A stretch of DNA of 64,000 nt from Siderastrea siderea. Taxonomy: Eukaryota; Cnidaria; Anthozoa; Scleractinia; Rhizangiidae. Location of the stretch: positions 38,474,984 to 38,538,983 of the forward strand of contig OZ034979.1 of the NCBI GenBank assembly GCA_964030785.1, written 5' to 3'. How positions within the stretch are numbered: position 1 is the first letter of the stretch; each line of letters starts with the position of its first letter. Made by a program: the position numbers and the translations under genes. The notes under the pieces were generated by a model. The model had not been told where the DNA came from. It saw only the letters and a list, made by a program, of their open reading frames with translations, and did no database searches. Positions 25,206-40,200 of this stretch are shown here, piece after piece.

Positions 25206-28200
25206 CTCAGATAGCATGAAAGTCCAAACAATCTGGATTAAGATCTTACTAGGAAAAATCGACAAAGTAAAAGGAATGCAACTATAGTTCATGTAATTAT
25301 AATCTCACCATAATTCCCCTTTTGTACATTAGTTTAACTCATGGCAAGACCAGTTTCTATATAATTATGAACTGTTCCCCAAACTAAAATTTCTTGGATA
25401 TCTTCTGTACTGTCTTGCGATAGAAACCTCTTCAAAGCACAGTTTGATTCTTTGATCAGCCAATGCCTAGAGCTATGGACTAATGAAACTTCCTACCTAC
25501 AATACTAGTTACCACTAACACATTTTTTTGTAGCAACGATTCCCGTCTCTTTGCCCAGACAAGCATTTAGACGAAGAAAAAAAAAGAGTCTTCATCAACT
25601 GCATTAACGCGGCTAAGAAGACCAATATTTTTTTCGATACACACTGCCCCATCTAATACACTGCCCCATCTAATGTCACTTTGGTAATTACCATATCATC
25701 TTATATAACAAAATCTGGTGTGATTGCAAAACAGTGATAAATGGTAAGGGCATAAGATCCATTTTCCAGCAAACTTGAAACTTAAACAGTCTAAGGGGCA
25801 GAGGAATTACCATTGTTTCTCAAAAGCTGATAGATTTCATAAATATGACGGACTGAATAACTTCAGTTTCAAGACGCTTGGAACATAAAATTGAAAGAGA
25901 AAATAAACCTGTATGTGTCTGACACATGACAGTAACAACTGCCTACTAAATACCAGGATTTAACGCATCCTCAGGCGTTTACATATTCCTAAAATAGTGA
26001 TATATCCCTTTTAGTAGCCACAAAGAACAGGAAACCAAGAAAAACCTTAAGTTAGTTTAAGGACTGCTTACTGCTCATGACATCTGACTCACTGAATGCA
26101 CAAATCAGCTATAGTGTCTCTTAAATTGCTTTAAACTAAAACATTCTAACTTTACTTAACTTACAATTTAGCGTTTTTGTTAAAACTTAATGACTTAAGT
26201 CTACTCAGTGGATTGCAAATGCCTTATGGTAACAGACAATAAACACATTACATTAAAAACGTGCATTTTTAGAAAATACTCTAATACAAAACTACCGGTA
26301 ATTGAAACTCATCTCAAGACATTTCATGCTCTTGAAATTACGTCAAATGCCTCTAGAAAGGTCACAACCTACAAAGGCACACTTTAAGCAACCTGCATCT
26401 AAAAAACTGTATTATCACAACCAATGACCTTTCTTTGTATACAATAAAACAAGGTTACAATAGTTATTGATTACACCTTGAGTACGAGGGACTAATCGTG
26501 ACTGAGGACTAAAACCATACTTTATGCAGACAAAAATTGTTACAGAGAACTATGGTTAGTCTAAGACTCGTCGCAATGAGTTTTTAATTGTAATTCCTGA
26601 TCAACCTGCTCTGTAAAATATTAAGCAATTTCTGATTTTGTTCAATTTCGACAAGAATAACAGTCCTTTCCCTGGTGTTGCTCTTTTTAATCGAGGAAAA
26701 TACAATAAAATTTCACTGTCAATTATTATATGTGTAGTGGCAGGAAGAATAAACCACTAGTGTCAATTACTTTTTTTCTTTCAAATTTGTTAAATTATTG
26801 TCAGTAGAAATATATCATAAATTAGATTTCCAGCTGTAATAGTCTTCAATGCATAATTCAGTGTAACATTTCTGTGCAAACTGACCCCTCCTTCTCAAGT
26901 TACCTGTAAGGCAGTGTCAATACCAATGTGTGTTCAAGTAAATATGAATACCCACCCCACGGATGGTCATTGGAAATTCTGCGGGGGGTGGGGGGTCTCA
27001 ATGGCCAAAATTTTAAAAGGGAAGTATCAAGCTAAACTGGAGTTTCTGGAGGGGTGGGGTGGGGGTCAAAGAAAAAACGATCCTTGAGGGAGGTATGGAT
27101 ATTTTCTGGAACCACACATTGTGCCCTAAGAACAAGGCAATATTACTTACTGTAAGACATAACCCTGCTCAACAGAAATCCATACACAATGAACAGTCGG
27201 ACTTTTAAAGGCTTTATCTTTTGTTTAACTTGACTAGAACGTTTGCGCTTTCTTGTGTGTCTGACAGCCTACTGTGGCCCGAGTTGAGAAAGACCTCAGG
27301 GACGTTAAAGATGATCCAACACCTTGCTTTACTTCAAAAGTCTTTAATAGAAATAAAGAGAAAGGTTTAAAAGCAGACAGGTTTGAAAAGGGACACATAC
27401 AATCTATACAATCTGTCGAATGCAGTTATTAATCGTGGGTTGTACGATTGTTAACAGTCTGTAAGATGCATAATTATCTACTGCAAGTGATGTGTTTCAC
27501 AATTAATGACTACTATGTACCACTTTTTCATGATTAATGCAAAAATAAATTTTAAAAAAACACTGAAAAAATAGATGGACACCTGTTATAGACTAAATAA
27601 TGATTGTGCCACATTTCTGAAATGTGTTCCTTGTTTTCAAGGTGGAAAGTGACAATTGCACTTACGTTTGAAGAAGTGATGCACAAAATGTCATCAAGAG
27701 GTACTAAAGCACCATAGTTGGGTGGGCACGAGAAATACTGAACCCCATCCACTGATCCACTATGATTACCAACTGAAAACAAAAGCAAGAATCTCTTTAC
27801 ATTTCTTTTACTATTAGTAGGAAGAATTGATCACCAATCACCAAAAACCTTATTTTTTTTAAATATGTAAGTTTATTTATTTAGCCACTGCACATGTATA
27901 TACATATGTATTCATACTAGCTGTCACTTCATTGTGTTGGCTGACACATTTTTTGCAGTGTAAATACCGTAAAGATCAGCTAACTAACTAACTTACTTAC
28001 TACAAAGTGTAAAACAGTCTGGCTTTAACAGGAAAAAGAAATATGTGGCCGTTTTTTTGAAGAATGCTGCAAAACCCAAATTTTATAACAAAGACATATT
28101 GCCTTTTCTGTGTCATCTGTAAGTATATCATTACAGCTACAGTCAAAGCTCTGTAAGTGACCACCTTGGGAATTCAGAAAAGTGGTCGCAACTAGAGCTG

Positions 28201-31200
28201 GTTGCTTAGGAGATTGGGCTCTCGTAAGCAACCATGTGATAAAGCAATAGAGGGTGGTCACTTACAAGAACTTTTAGTGGTAAGCATGGCGTCAGTTGTT
28301 GGTCACCAATAGTATTGTAGTAATATTAAATAGTTCATTATTGCCTATCACAGAAGAGTTTCGCAGGCATAAGTCAACGAACCATTAACCCTTAGGCTAT
28401 GTACCACTCTAAATTTGATCAAGAACTGAATGCTTTTATATAAGTATTGACCCAATGGTTGCTTACACAAACAAAAAAAAAACAACAACAACAACAAAGG
28501 AAAAGACCAGTTGGTAATTCACAAAAGTGGTCGTGGCCGCTTATGGCAGCAGTTGCCGACAAGAGCTTTCAATTACAGGGTTTATAATAAGTGACAATTC
28601 AAACGGGGTTTTAAAATGCAGGTTGTAACTACGGCTGGTCATTTATGAGAGTGGTCGCAAGAAGAGCTTTGACTGTACCTATATTATTTTATTCACCTGG
28701 TGAATCTAGGTGAAGGCCAATGTATGGCTGCTTTTCCCCACTGACTGGCCCAATGTACTTAACTACACCTAGGCACAAAACAAATTCCATCAGCGATAGA
28801 GACCAACAGCATAACAACATATTATTTTATTACCCTCAGCCCAGTATCTGAGAGTTTCAATCTACAGTTGAACCCGATAATTATAATGAAGTGCAAGGGA
28901 CTGGGAAAATGTGTTCATTGCAACAGGGGTAAGTTATATCGGGTTCTTTTCCATACATTTTACTACTACTAGGCTGAAAAATATCGTTCATTATACCTGA
29001 GTCTTCTTTATACAGGGGTTTGTTTTATTGGGGTTCCAATGTCCTGAAGACCTAACCCAAGGTTTCTCAATAACTTGTTCATCAACCATTACATAACCGT
29101 ACACGGGCAGGACTTGGAGAACGGGCAATTTTTACTTTGCCGTCAGGATGGGGTCTAGTAATACCCGGTTTTTTTTTTTCATGGTCACTTGCCCCAGAGC
29201 TCCGGTTTTCGCTCGGCCAAACAACTACTCGTAGTCTCTTTCACTACACAGGCTAGGGCCTGTATCTTTAATGCTGTGACATATTTTACAGCCCAAGGGG
29301 AGGGACAACAACGGTGGGGTCTAATGCCCCTGGAGTCTTGCTTGTTTCTGTTTTGCAACACAGTGCATAGGGCTGTAACAAACACCCTTTGGGTTTGCAC
29401 ATAACAGCATACATCGTTTAGAACACCTGTAAAATGTCCTACCTGTAAGATGACTTCGAACAACAACATGGTCACCAATACGTGGCAAAATCTCTGATCT
29501 TATGAGGGAAAAAAGAAAATTGTCAGTTTCACTCTACAGTATCCTCTGCACGAAACTCAACCAAGCTTTCAAACACGTAAAAACATGACTACAAAACAAA
29601 ACTTTGCAATAAATACTACTTAGAGTAAGACAATTAGTGCTTGGAAAGCAACTCATCTGAGAGCAAAAATTTAAACAACTGTTGCAGAAGGAGTCAGGTT
29701 GAGGTAATCAAAGTAAGAGGTTATCTGTGCAAATTTCTTATGCATTTCAGCTGTCAGGGGTCCACTGTTAGACAAAGAGTAATGAAATCACTACATTTTA
29801 AGCAGACACTTTTCCTGATCAGAGGGGTGATCAGCTGGAAAAGATTAAATAGAAACAGGATGGACTTACTGCTTAGGAGATTTCTTGTCTGTTGTGTGAC
29901 TTGGGTCACACAGTACTGTCACACTTTCTTCCCAGAGGGCTCTTGTGCATCCTGCACACTTGCATTGTGCATACATTTCAACAGGTCTGATTGGCTGACG
30001 TTGAACAGGTTGATTCTGCAAACAACACAGTGCAAGAATAAATTAATATTTAAATTAATATTAATTGCACAGTGACGAATAGAAATAATAATATTATTAT
30101 TATTAATCACAACGGTCTACTGGTAACAGATCATTGAACAACAGGCCACTATCATAAAGTGTTCTTCAGCAAGGCAGGTATTGTTGCCTGATTAGCTCAC
30201 TTGGTACATGTAGTTTTGCTGACTGCAGTGTAGGAGATTGGAGGTTCAAATCCTGGCTAAAATACCAACTAGGGTCTTAAAAATTGGTACACTGTTGGTT
30301 CTATCATCGAGCAGTGATCTCACTAGCCTAATCTCTAAGACCTTCTTGTACTTAGACTTAAAATGGAGGATATCATAGAGCCCACAGTAAGACACTAAAT
30401 TTTCCCATAAGCAGACACCCTTGGGACTACATTCAAGAGAGGTGTCCACTTCTTGGAGGTAAAAAACAGTTTTTGTTCCTGGCTGGATCTATGACTGAGT
30501 ATCAGCTTACGAGAGCTGTCTGCCTATGGGGGTGTCTGTTAGTGCAGGTTCACGTGTATGTGCAAAGACAAAGGAATGTACTCCCCAGTATCCTGGTCTG
30601 ACTAACTCACTTTAAGCGTGGGTGGGTTGAGTTCATAAATGGACCAATGGTGGCTAGTATTTGCACTTTAAACCCTTTAAGTCCCAAGAGTGATCAGCAT
30701 CTAATGTCTCACAACATCGCTACAAACAAAATGGTCATGAGAATGAAGAGATGATCACCAAAGATAAATCATCTTCAGTTGATACTTAAACAAATTTTCC
30801 CAAATTGTGCCATAAGAAATATATGGGGACAACTGATGAGAATATGCATGATGATAAAACTGGGGCTTAAAGGTTGACATGCTGACTTCCCGTGTACATT
30901 TGGATGGCTGTTTGATGTGTTAAACATTTTAAATTAAAACTTTACTAAAAACTTACAGGGGCCACTTTAACTGGAGATGAAAAAGGTCTGAATCCTTTCT
31001 TTCGTTGCTGTTGAGTGCAACTGTAAAGGAAGAAAATGCAGTTCAAGATTTACAGCCACTGCATGCGAGGTGCTCCTAAAATACTGGTCGTATATTCTCC
31101 CTTATCAGTGGAATCTGTTACAATAGTAAACCTTTGAAATTGCGAAAACATTCTCTTAACCAAGGCATATCTAAATGGATACTGACTTCCCATAAAAGTA

Positions 31201-34200
31201 CCCCTCCACATTGAGGTGCAGGTCAGCTATCCATAGCTTGACACCCTGATCCTTCCTCAGACCAAAAATTAATACAATTTATCATAATTTTTCATACCCT
31301 AGTGCAATCTCTAGCTTTTCAGGTCAAAATCATGGCCATTAGGCAAAACATATCCTGTTTCAGGCCGAAATGGCCAAATTCTGAACTCTGTTAGAGACCA
31401 AAATTATCAAACACTGTACTCAGTGGCTCTGGGGGGTCTAAATACCAATAACGCTTATGAGGGTAACCCTCCAGCCTGCCTATCCTTTTGACTTACTTCA
31501 GAGGTTTTGACATCAACTCTGATATAAAAATACCAAGGTGTTGAACCAAATAGAGTCAAGCCGAGTGCCAATACCAGCAAAAACAATTTAACTGAAACCC
31601 CAAAACGTACCCTTTTGGTTTGTTATCCAGTGTTTGGCCTGGGAGTTTTGCATGTGGAACATGTGGTAATTCAACTTCTGTGTTTATCGACCCCTGCAAA
31701 AGATCAGAAATTTAATCACAGAGTCAAAACTATTAGAGTCACCTTTTAAAGCTAAATAAAACACCAGTTCAGGAAAGTGCTACTCAGTAGCTTTCATTTG
31801 AACAGGCAAACTTCAGGATTCAATCCACAGACTTAAATGTTAGAACCACCTTGTACAGAATAATAAACACTACTACAGGAGAGTACAGCTCAGTAGCTTT
31901 CATTTGAACAGTCACATTTTAGGATTTCATCCACTCACTTAAAAGTTAGAACTAAGATTCACATTTTAAATGATTCTAGGTTTGAATGTTGGAGAAAAAT
32001 GATTAATACTATCAAGGACAGTGATAGGAAAGACAAGTTCTGTATTAACACTTTGAAGTTGTATAACATCACTTTCAAAACTGGAACTTTGAGGTCATGG
32101 ACTGTTGATTAGAAAAAAATATATTTATAGCAAACTTCCAAAATAGGAACTTGACCAATGTCTTCCCAATACGGACCGAACAAGCTAGTTTCATAAAGGA
32201 TTTATTATTATGGCTCTTAACAAATTTGCGAACAGCAAAGCGTATTTCTGTCAGTAAGTACGCCAGAAAAATGAAAGAAAGGAACAAACGATTTTCATAG
32301 TGTCATTTTTGTAGAGGTTTTTGCCAAAATTATAGGCAAGAAAGCAAGAACAAGCTTTCGACTTCATACAAAACTGTTCTCTCTTCTAAAATTTTCCCAA
32401 AACACAATTTAGTGAGATCTTTTCATGAGCAGTCCATCTTAGCACTTGGTCCATATAGGAAAATTCGGACCGCTCATGGAACCAGTCAGAAAGCTCCTTT
32501 TCAGCGCGTACCAGTTCAGCCATATAATATACTACATTAATGCTACTTAATGGTTTGACACAATTAAAAAAGAAGTTGTTACACTCACTGCTTGTCTTTG
32601 TGTTGGAGGTTCTGGCAAACTACAAAAAGAAATTATTAATTTTAACATTTATTCAAACACAAAATATTAAAGTAGTGACACGAGTTGACTTCAGTACATC
32701 TACAGGTGAATTAAGAGGTTTATGTAATGAACGCCACAGGACATTGGGTTCTGACCAACAGATAATGAGATCCAACCATTGGGAAACATGCTAAGGTGGC
32801 GGATATGTTTTCAATGGTCATTTTCCTCACAAAGTGGATCAAACTATATATCAAAGGGGTGTATTTTAGTTCTTCTAGCTCATATCGTTGGCTCAAGGGA
32901 GATAAATGGATCTAAATACATGAGGTCAATGTTTCACATTTAAAGCCATGAACCTTGCACAAAATACATGACAGTTTGTACAAAAAAACTTACATATTTT
33001 TGCCTTTGCCTTGTTGATCTAGAGAAGCTACTGCTTTTGAAGCAGCAGTTTGGCTCTCAAGAATTATCTGCAAAATCATAAGTCACAGTTAAAAGAATGC
33101 TGCTTCCAGGTAACTAGTAATTTATACGTACAGGAAAATGAAGGTAAAAAGTACATTAACCATAAAATAATGGTCAGGAATGTCTTTGGCTTTTGGTTAG
33201 TATTGTTTCACTGACTTGAAGGGTTGGGTTACTTCTTCTTAACAGGAGTCTATAACACCATTCTAAAACACAACAAATGCCAGAATTTTATTACTTGATT
33301 AACACTGTGAACATGTCTAAACTTACTGGAGGGAGAACTGCTTTCTTCTTAAAAGACTAAAACAAAAGCAAAAAATTAAAATTAATTAACAACAACTTAA
33401 ACAATCATACTTAATGGTGGCAAGGTGGTGCAGTAATTATGGTAACTGACTCAAGACAGTGCAATGATATACAACATCTGTGTAAATTTTATTCTGCATG
33501 AATTTCACACAAAGTCATTGACCTAGAAGAAAAATAATCTTATAATGGACTACAGGATTCCACAGGGAGAAGTGAAAGCAACGGCACTATGGTCTTCTTG
33601 GACTTGGAATTGCACATGCATCTTGATCTAATGTACATTTTGTCGGCAGCATGATAAACAATGAAATCCTTTAGGGCACATGTTTTACCCTCTTACTACA
33701 AAGAGTGTCCAAACCGAAAGTCAAGATGCAAAATATTGAAAAACAAACAGTACCAAGTGAAAGTGCTGCTGAAGACGTTTCCTTTCAATGGTCACACCAT
33801 AGGAGTTCGTTCATAAACCTACATTAAAAGTTTTGATTATTGACTCTGGGAGTGAAAGGGTTAAGGATTGTTGTCTATCAGGTGTCCTTCGAACTCCAAC
33901 TATCGGCAAAGTTTTCAGGAAGAAGTAGCACCAATATTATAAGCAACGTATCTTGCAAACAGACACTTTCTAGACCAAAAACATTTGATTTACCGGTAGT
34001 TAACCACTTATCTGAATAACATGCCAGTAAAGATGAAAATACTGTACCTCCAATTCATTCTTTACATTGAATAATTCATTTTTAAGTTGTACATTTTCTT
34101 CTTGTACTGTATAAAAGGAAACAAAATAAAGTCATATTTGGTACACAAAATTAGCAAAATAACAGGATTAAGAGTGAATTTCAGCTAAGCATACAGGAAC

Positions 34201-37200
34201 AGACCAGTGAAGAGCAACTTTCAGTTGAAAAATTGATTTCTTTCGTTTTTTGCACATAAATAGGTATTACTACAACTAGAAACCTGACATGGCTTGTTTC
34301 CGCCAGGAGTGCTTTAGTTTCGAAAATAAATTGGGAACAAATCTTACATTTCAACCATTTTTCTTTGGCTTTCGTCATGGGATCCTGACAGGGAACAGAG
34401 AAAAAGAAAAAAATTAATTGATAATAAAACCCTCAAGTACAAGTAAATGACGCCTGAACTTGGTGTAAGATTTGCTAAGTTTAAATACCTCATTTTCATC
34501 TATTTCGTCCATGGTAACTGTAGAACAACCTAAAAAATTAAAATAATTTAATATTCAATAAGCAACAATTTTAGCATTTCAATTAACATGGTATAAGCGC
34601 AGATACATGGTTGTCAGTAGCACTTAGCATGTTGGACTTTAGATGGAAAAATGTAGAGTTTGTACATGACTGGGACCACAAAAAGAGTGTCCAGTCAGAA
34701 AAGGGGTCCGCTTATGGAAGGGTTGAAGGGGCACTGAAACCACTGATAAGCGTTTTTGGCTGCAAATTACCCATGTGGAAATGGCTTGCAACTTAAAAAA
34801 AAAACTGAGCCAAGTTATTTCAAGTTCCTCCAGATCATGTATCTGTGAAAAATAGTTCACAAAGGTATTATGGTTTGTTTTCCCTTCTTTAAGAGAAGAA
34901 AGTTAGATTTGACAATTAATTTCATACCCATTTCTGATGTGTCCTTTTTATGTCTCCATTTTGTATCAGTAGAAGAGAATTCTGTCTGGGCAGTTTGGTT
35001 TCTGGGACTCTTTACATACACTTCCTTCAAAAGAGGACTTGTGCTTCGGTTAACTAAGACTGGCTGAATCTGGTTTGCCTGTTGCAAGAAGAAGAACACA
35101 GAGGAACACTATAAATATCTTTTATAGTGTCCTTTGACAAATTTTCAAAAGGCATAAATGGCAACCCTATTGCAGCAAAAAGTGGGAAGTGGTTGCCCTG
35201 AAGCTTAATCTTGGAGGATTTTTCCATGAATAATTTTTTTCTACAAAAAAGGTCAAGCACAGGATGTCCAAAAGATCTTCTGGTGATGTTTGTCCCACCT
35301 ATCCTCAACTGTAATTATCAAGAGCTATTTGGAAGCTGAAATTTTGGTCAAATGTGGACAGATAACCCACACTCGCTGATAAGATGCATACCAAGTTTAC
35401 AAGCTTCTAATAGTAATATGGCTATATTTTACAGGATACGGTTTTTAAAAACTCACAAATTGATTCTTGAGGAAGGTTGATTTAGATAACATTGTTTGTT
35501 AACTAAATGCACAAAATCAACCAGACAAAAGGTGAAAAAGTCTCCTTTCAACTACATGTCATGTCTACCTACATGTACTTCAGCAAATAACTGATCTTTT
35601 TGTGGTACTTTTTTACCAGTATGTCTTCACTCAAGTCAGTTTCAAGTAATTTTACAAGGCAACAAATGACTTCATTCGGGATCGTAAAGAAAAACTTAGT
35701 AGTCAGCATGTAATTGGAAGGAATGGAACTGGATTGGACTCTTTCAAATGAGAATTTATGGAACTTTTACCAGATGTTCTTGCTCATAAGCCACACCCCT
35801 GACTTTGAATGTTAAATGCAGGTGAAAAAAGTGAAATCACTAAAATCATAAATGAAGGGCCCGGTGGAAAAAGGGCGTAAGTGACGATTTGGGGTTAAAA
35901 TCGAAATTGCTCCTATTTAGCTGAACATTGGCACACAGGCTGGTTTTCATGTGAGGAACGCTGTTGCGCACTTATTTCTTGACCTGAGATCTAAAATTTG
36001 AAGAATTAGCGTATTACTTTTGCGTGAAAAGTTTTGTTGAACTGAACTCGCTCAAGTGATGCGTGAAAGATTTCTTTTGTTCTCTGCCTGAACTAAAACA
36101 AAGGAATTCAACCTGGAATCCGCAGTCCTGCTGTTTTCTTTGTGTCAGCTTCAAGCAAAAGTAATACGCTAATTCTTCAAATTTTAGATCTCAGGTCAAG
36201 AAATAAGTGCGCAATAGTGTTCCTCACATGAAAACCAGCCTGTGTGCCAATGTTCAGCTAAATAGGAGCAATTTTGATTTTAACCTCAATCGTCACTGAC
36301 GCCCTTTTTCCACCGGGCCCTTCAAATTAAAATTACATATACATCATTAGACAATTAAATAAACAAAAAAATAAATAAATGACGCAAAACTTAAGTCAAG
36401 TCAAGATCACCTGCTACGAGCACATTTTAAGAAGGCCGTGATTTACAGTATAAAAAATTTTAGGAGGGTCTGGATTATGCAGTCACTAGCTACAAGGGAT
36501 TATAAAAAAAGTGAACTCACCTTGTGCTCAGTTGTTCTCCGGCATGACCGGTTTGATCCGTAGGATGAGGAAAGAGCCTTTTGTGAGGACGCATGGCTAA
36601 GAAGCTCACTCCTTTGTAGGGAAACAATGCGTTCCAACCTGTGCATGGAAAGACAGAAAGTTCATAATAAACAAAGCTGGAAATAACAGCTGCACATCAG
36701 GCTTCATCAAAGCAAATTTTGTGAATGTCAGACTAATACTCGGACTTGGTGTCCATTTGCAAAAATTACATTTTTTGTTTTTAAGATTTTGTTGACTAAA
36801 ACATTTGCATCTGAAAGCATTTGAAAGTCAGAAGTTACTTGCTCACACTGCAAGAGTGCAGGTAATTGCTGCCCACACAGGGCTGATACTGCAGCCATAC
36901 CGATCCCTGCCCCCCTTGGGCATCCCATGATACTCATTAAAATTAATTCATTCTTTTTTGTGGCAAAGCACCATACTCACAAAAACAGAATAAATTCAGT
37001 ATTATGGGATGCCCAGGGGGGCAAAATCAACATGGCTCCTGAACTGGTAACCAGGTCTATTCTGTTGAAAGACTCGATTTGTGGACTTCTGTAACACTAC
37101 CTCCCTATAATTCTGTGTGTTATCAGTATCAAGACCTATCCAAGTTGAACCATGGCGGCCTTGCCTGAACGTGATCGGAGTATTTTGTTACCTGTTCTGC

Positions 37201-40200
37201 TAAGTTTCACTAAACAGGAGGTTTAAACAGCACTTAATGTTTTAAGGGGTGCACAAGAACGTTAATAAGGACAAATTGATAAGCTAAGAGTGGTTTGGGG
37301 AGCGGAGAATGTGTTTCCCTAGAAATATAAATGCATTGCAAGATTAAACATGGTGCTGAGTTTAACAGTTGAATACATTTATTGTATCAATCTAGTAAAA
37401 TTTAGTAAGTTGCCAAACATGTTGACAACATGTACCTGCAGCACAGTAAATTTACCATAAGCCAAGACCTGACTTCTTCATTTAAGAGGATTGATAACTT
37501 TGCAAATGAGGTCAAGGATCAGAATTGGGACATTTGTTGTTCACAGAAAACGTGCATGATTTGAAAAACATGTAAGCAACTTAACAAAGCCCAAGGTGAT
37601 AAAATCAGTTTGATCCATGGTAGCTGAAAATTGATATAACATTGTTAAGTGATATTAGGAATCAACGAAGAATTCATGAAAAAAAGGTTTTTACGACATT
37701 TGTTTGATTACTCATCAATCTCCCATCTCAATATGTAATTTGATTAGCATTGACCCACATAGATTGTCATCATTCATCAATGGTTGTGAAATTGTTACAG
37801 GTGCAATAACAGCACAATTACAGCACTTGCTCAACCAAGAGCGGGAACACCTAGTTCTAAGTTTCATATTTTTCATGGTAAGAAATTGAGAACATTGTCT
37901 CATTCATTTGAAAACAAATCTCAAATGTACCTCCGTTGGGAGTGGAGTCTTGTAAAGGAAAATGCCACTAGAGAGGGTATAATGGTTTTTGAACATTTTG
38001 GTCTGGAACAGGGTAAGACAAAAGGCTCTTTGATGTGAGGAACAGGGTGTCATTTTTTCAGAGTTCAAGATGAAGTTTGGTCTAGACTAGAACAGGATAT
38101 GCATTTACTGATAAGAACAAAGTTAATGGTCTGAAAAGCTTGTGGTTAAAATGCACACACGTACTACCTTTCAGGAACTTAAAGAAACCCTCCCAAGTTG
38201 TTCTACTGGAAAATTCGCTGAGTTGTCACTTTCTTACATCTTTCTAACCTGCCATCAGGCGTCCTTTTTTAATATATTTCTTTAATGTGTGTGAAAGATG
38301 ATGGCGATGGACGGGAAGGGAAGAAAAGAGAACACCTTCAGGACACAATTAGTTGATGAGTCACGAGTCTGGCCCACCCCTGTTACTGTGCCAATCAAAA
38401 AATGACTGATTTCATTTTGACATTTCTAATTGCATAGCCACCAATTGGATGCAAGATGAAACTGCAAGACAAACAAACAAATGGTCGGTCACGAAACTGC
38501 AACTGGCTCTTTCCTTGGAAACAGTTTGTGTTTCCTTGTAATCTTTTCATTATTACTTTGCCTTTCTTCTTTCCTTTTTAGCGAAGTGGAAATTTGAGCA
38601 ATTTTAAAACGAAAGAGAGAGAGGTTCAAAACTGCAAAGTAACACAAAGCTGCTTCTAACCACACCCCGATTAAAAAAACAAACAAAAAAAAACCAAGAA
38701 AAAGAAAAACATTCCGTGGCCTATTGCCACCACATTTCCTGAGGTGTCTGCAATACTGAGCAAAGGCAAAATTAAATGACTAAAGACAGATATCTCGAGA
38801 TATTCATGTTTTGGTTATAACGTAAAGGCAATTCCAACATGAACATAAAATTAATAGCTTTTAATATTCCTTTTCCAAGAATGAAGGTAGGCATGCTATG
38901 AAGCTTAATTTTGTTAATTGCAAAAGCAGTAATTTAACAATTTTTTATTGCAGATAACCCGTCATCTTAATTAACTACACACTTAAGTATTGTCTACAGG
39001 CTTTCTTAATAATATTATTTAGAATAGATAAAATCTTCAGGAAGCACGTATAGAGACTTAACCTTGATCTCTTATAAAACAGAAAAAAAAAACACTTTCA
39101 GATGTCCAATTTTTATTTTCTGGATAAAAGCCTGGAAGAAGGTTCTTGATAATGATGTTGGTTTAGAATAAAAATACCAACATGAACACTTCTGGAACAC
39201 ATTTAATGTCATTTTACAGGTATACTGTCACAGTCATTACTGTATACAATTGGGCATAATTGTGATTCCTAAGTAACTGGAGCATCACTTAAATGGGTTC
39301 ATTTCACAAGCATCTTTAGAATTTGTCGATCCGTGTTATTTTTTGGCGCAATCCATCAATCCGAGGTTATTTTCGTTCAAATCCGGATCAGCATTACTTA
39401 AAAACTTTCCATGGTTTAAATATACTGCATATTTGTTTCTTTTTCTTCTACAGTATTTAGATTTTACCCGAAGTTTGCCGTCTTTGCTAGTGTTTGAGAA
39501 AGTAGCATTATAGCATATTCATAAATAGTTGCACAAGTTGTTCTGCAATCATAACTACTTCGGGACTTAAGTATTCAGAAGTTTTTTCCAACAGCTTAAT
39601 GCTAGCATAAAAAAGTTGGACATTGGTGTGTTTCTTCGTAAAATTCAGCTTTGAATTATCAAATAATCTTTTAGCATATAATAAAACCGAATTGACAGTG
39701 TAATGATAAGATTTCCGATAATTTGAAATCCAAGTATCTGGTATGGAGTGTAAAGATTTTGTAAACTCTTTAGTTACATCACTTTGGCCAATCTTCTAGC
39801 TTACAGCACGCTTTAAAGTAGGCAGTACTCAACTTTCTTTAAGAACTACTTCGCTTATCGGCAAGTATTTTCCATGGTATCATCTTGGACCTTTTAAGTC
39901 CATGATCTTCAACTTTTTTATGACAATTACATTTATTTCTCGATAAAATGGTCACTGCAATCTAGTCATGGGCTTTCTGACCTTTCCACTTGCCAAGAAA
40001 GACGCCATTGCAAACTGTATTTGTTTTCTGGCTTACTACAGTGTTTCATTTGCTCGAGGGGGTAAATGTAAGCTGCATTCAGTTTATTGAGTCCCCGATC
40101 AATTTGTAAATCTGGTGTAACGGCCAGCAGATGTGATTACATAACATTTAGACCAAGGCCGATGGAAAATTAATGATCTGATCCACAATCCGAACTTCTA

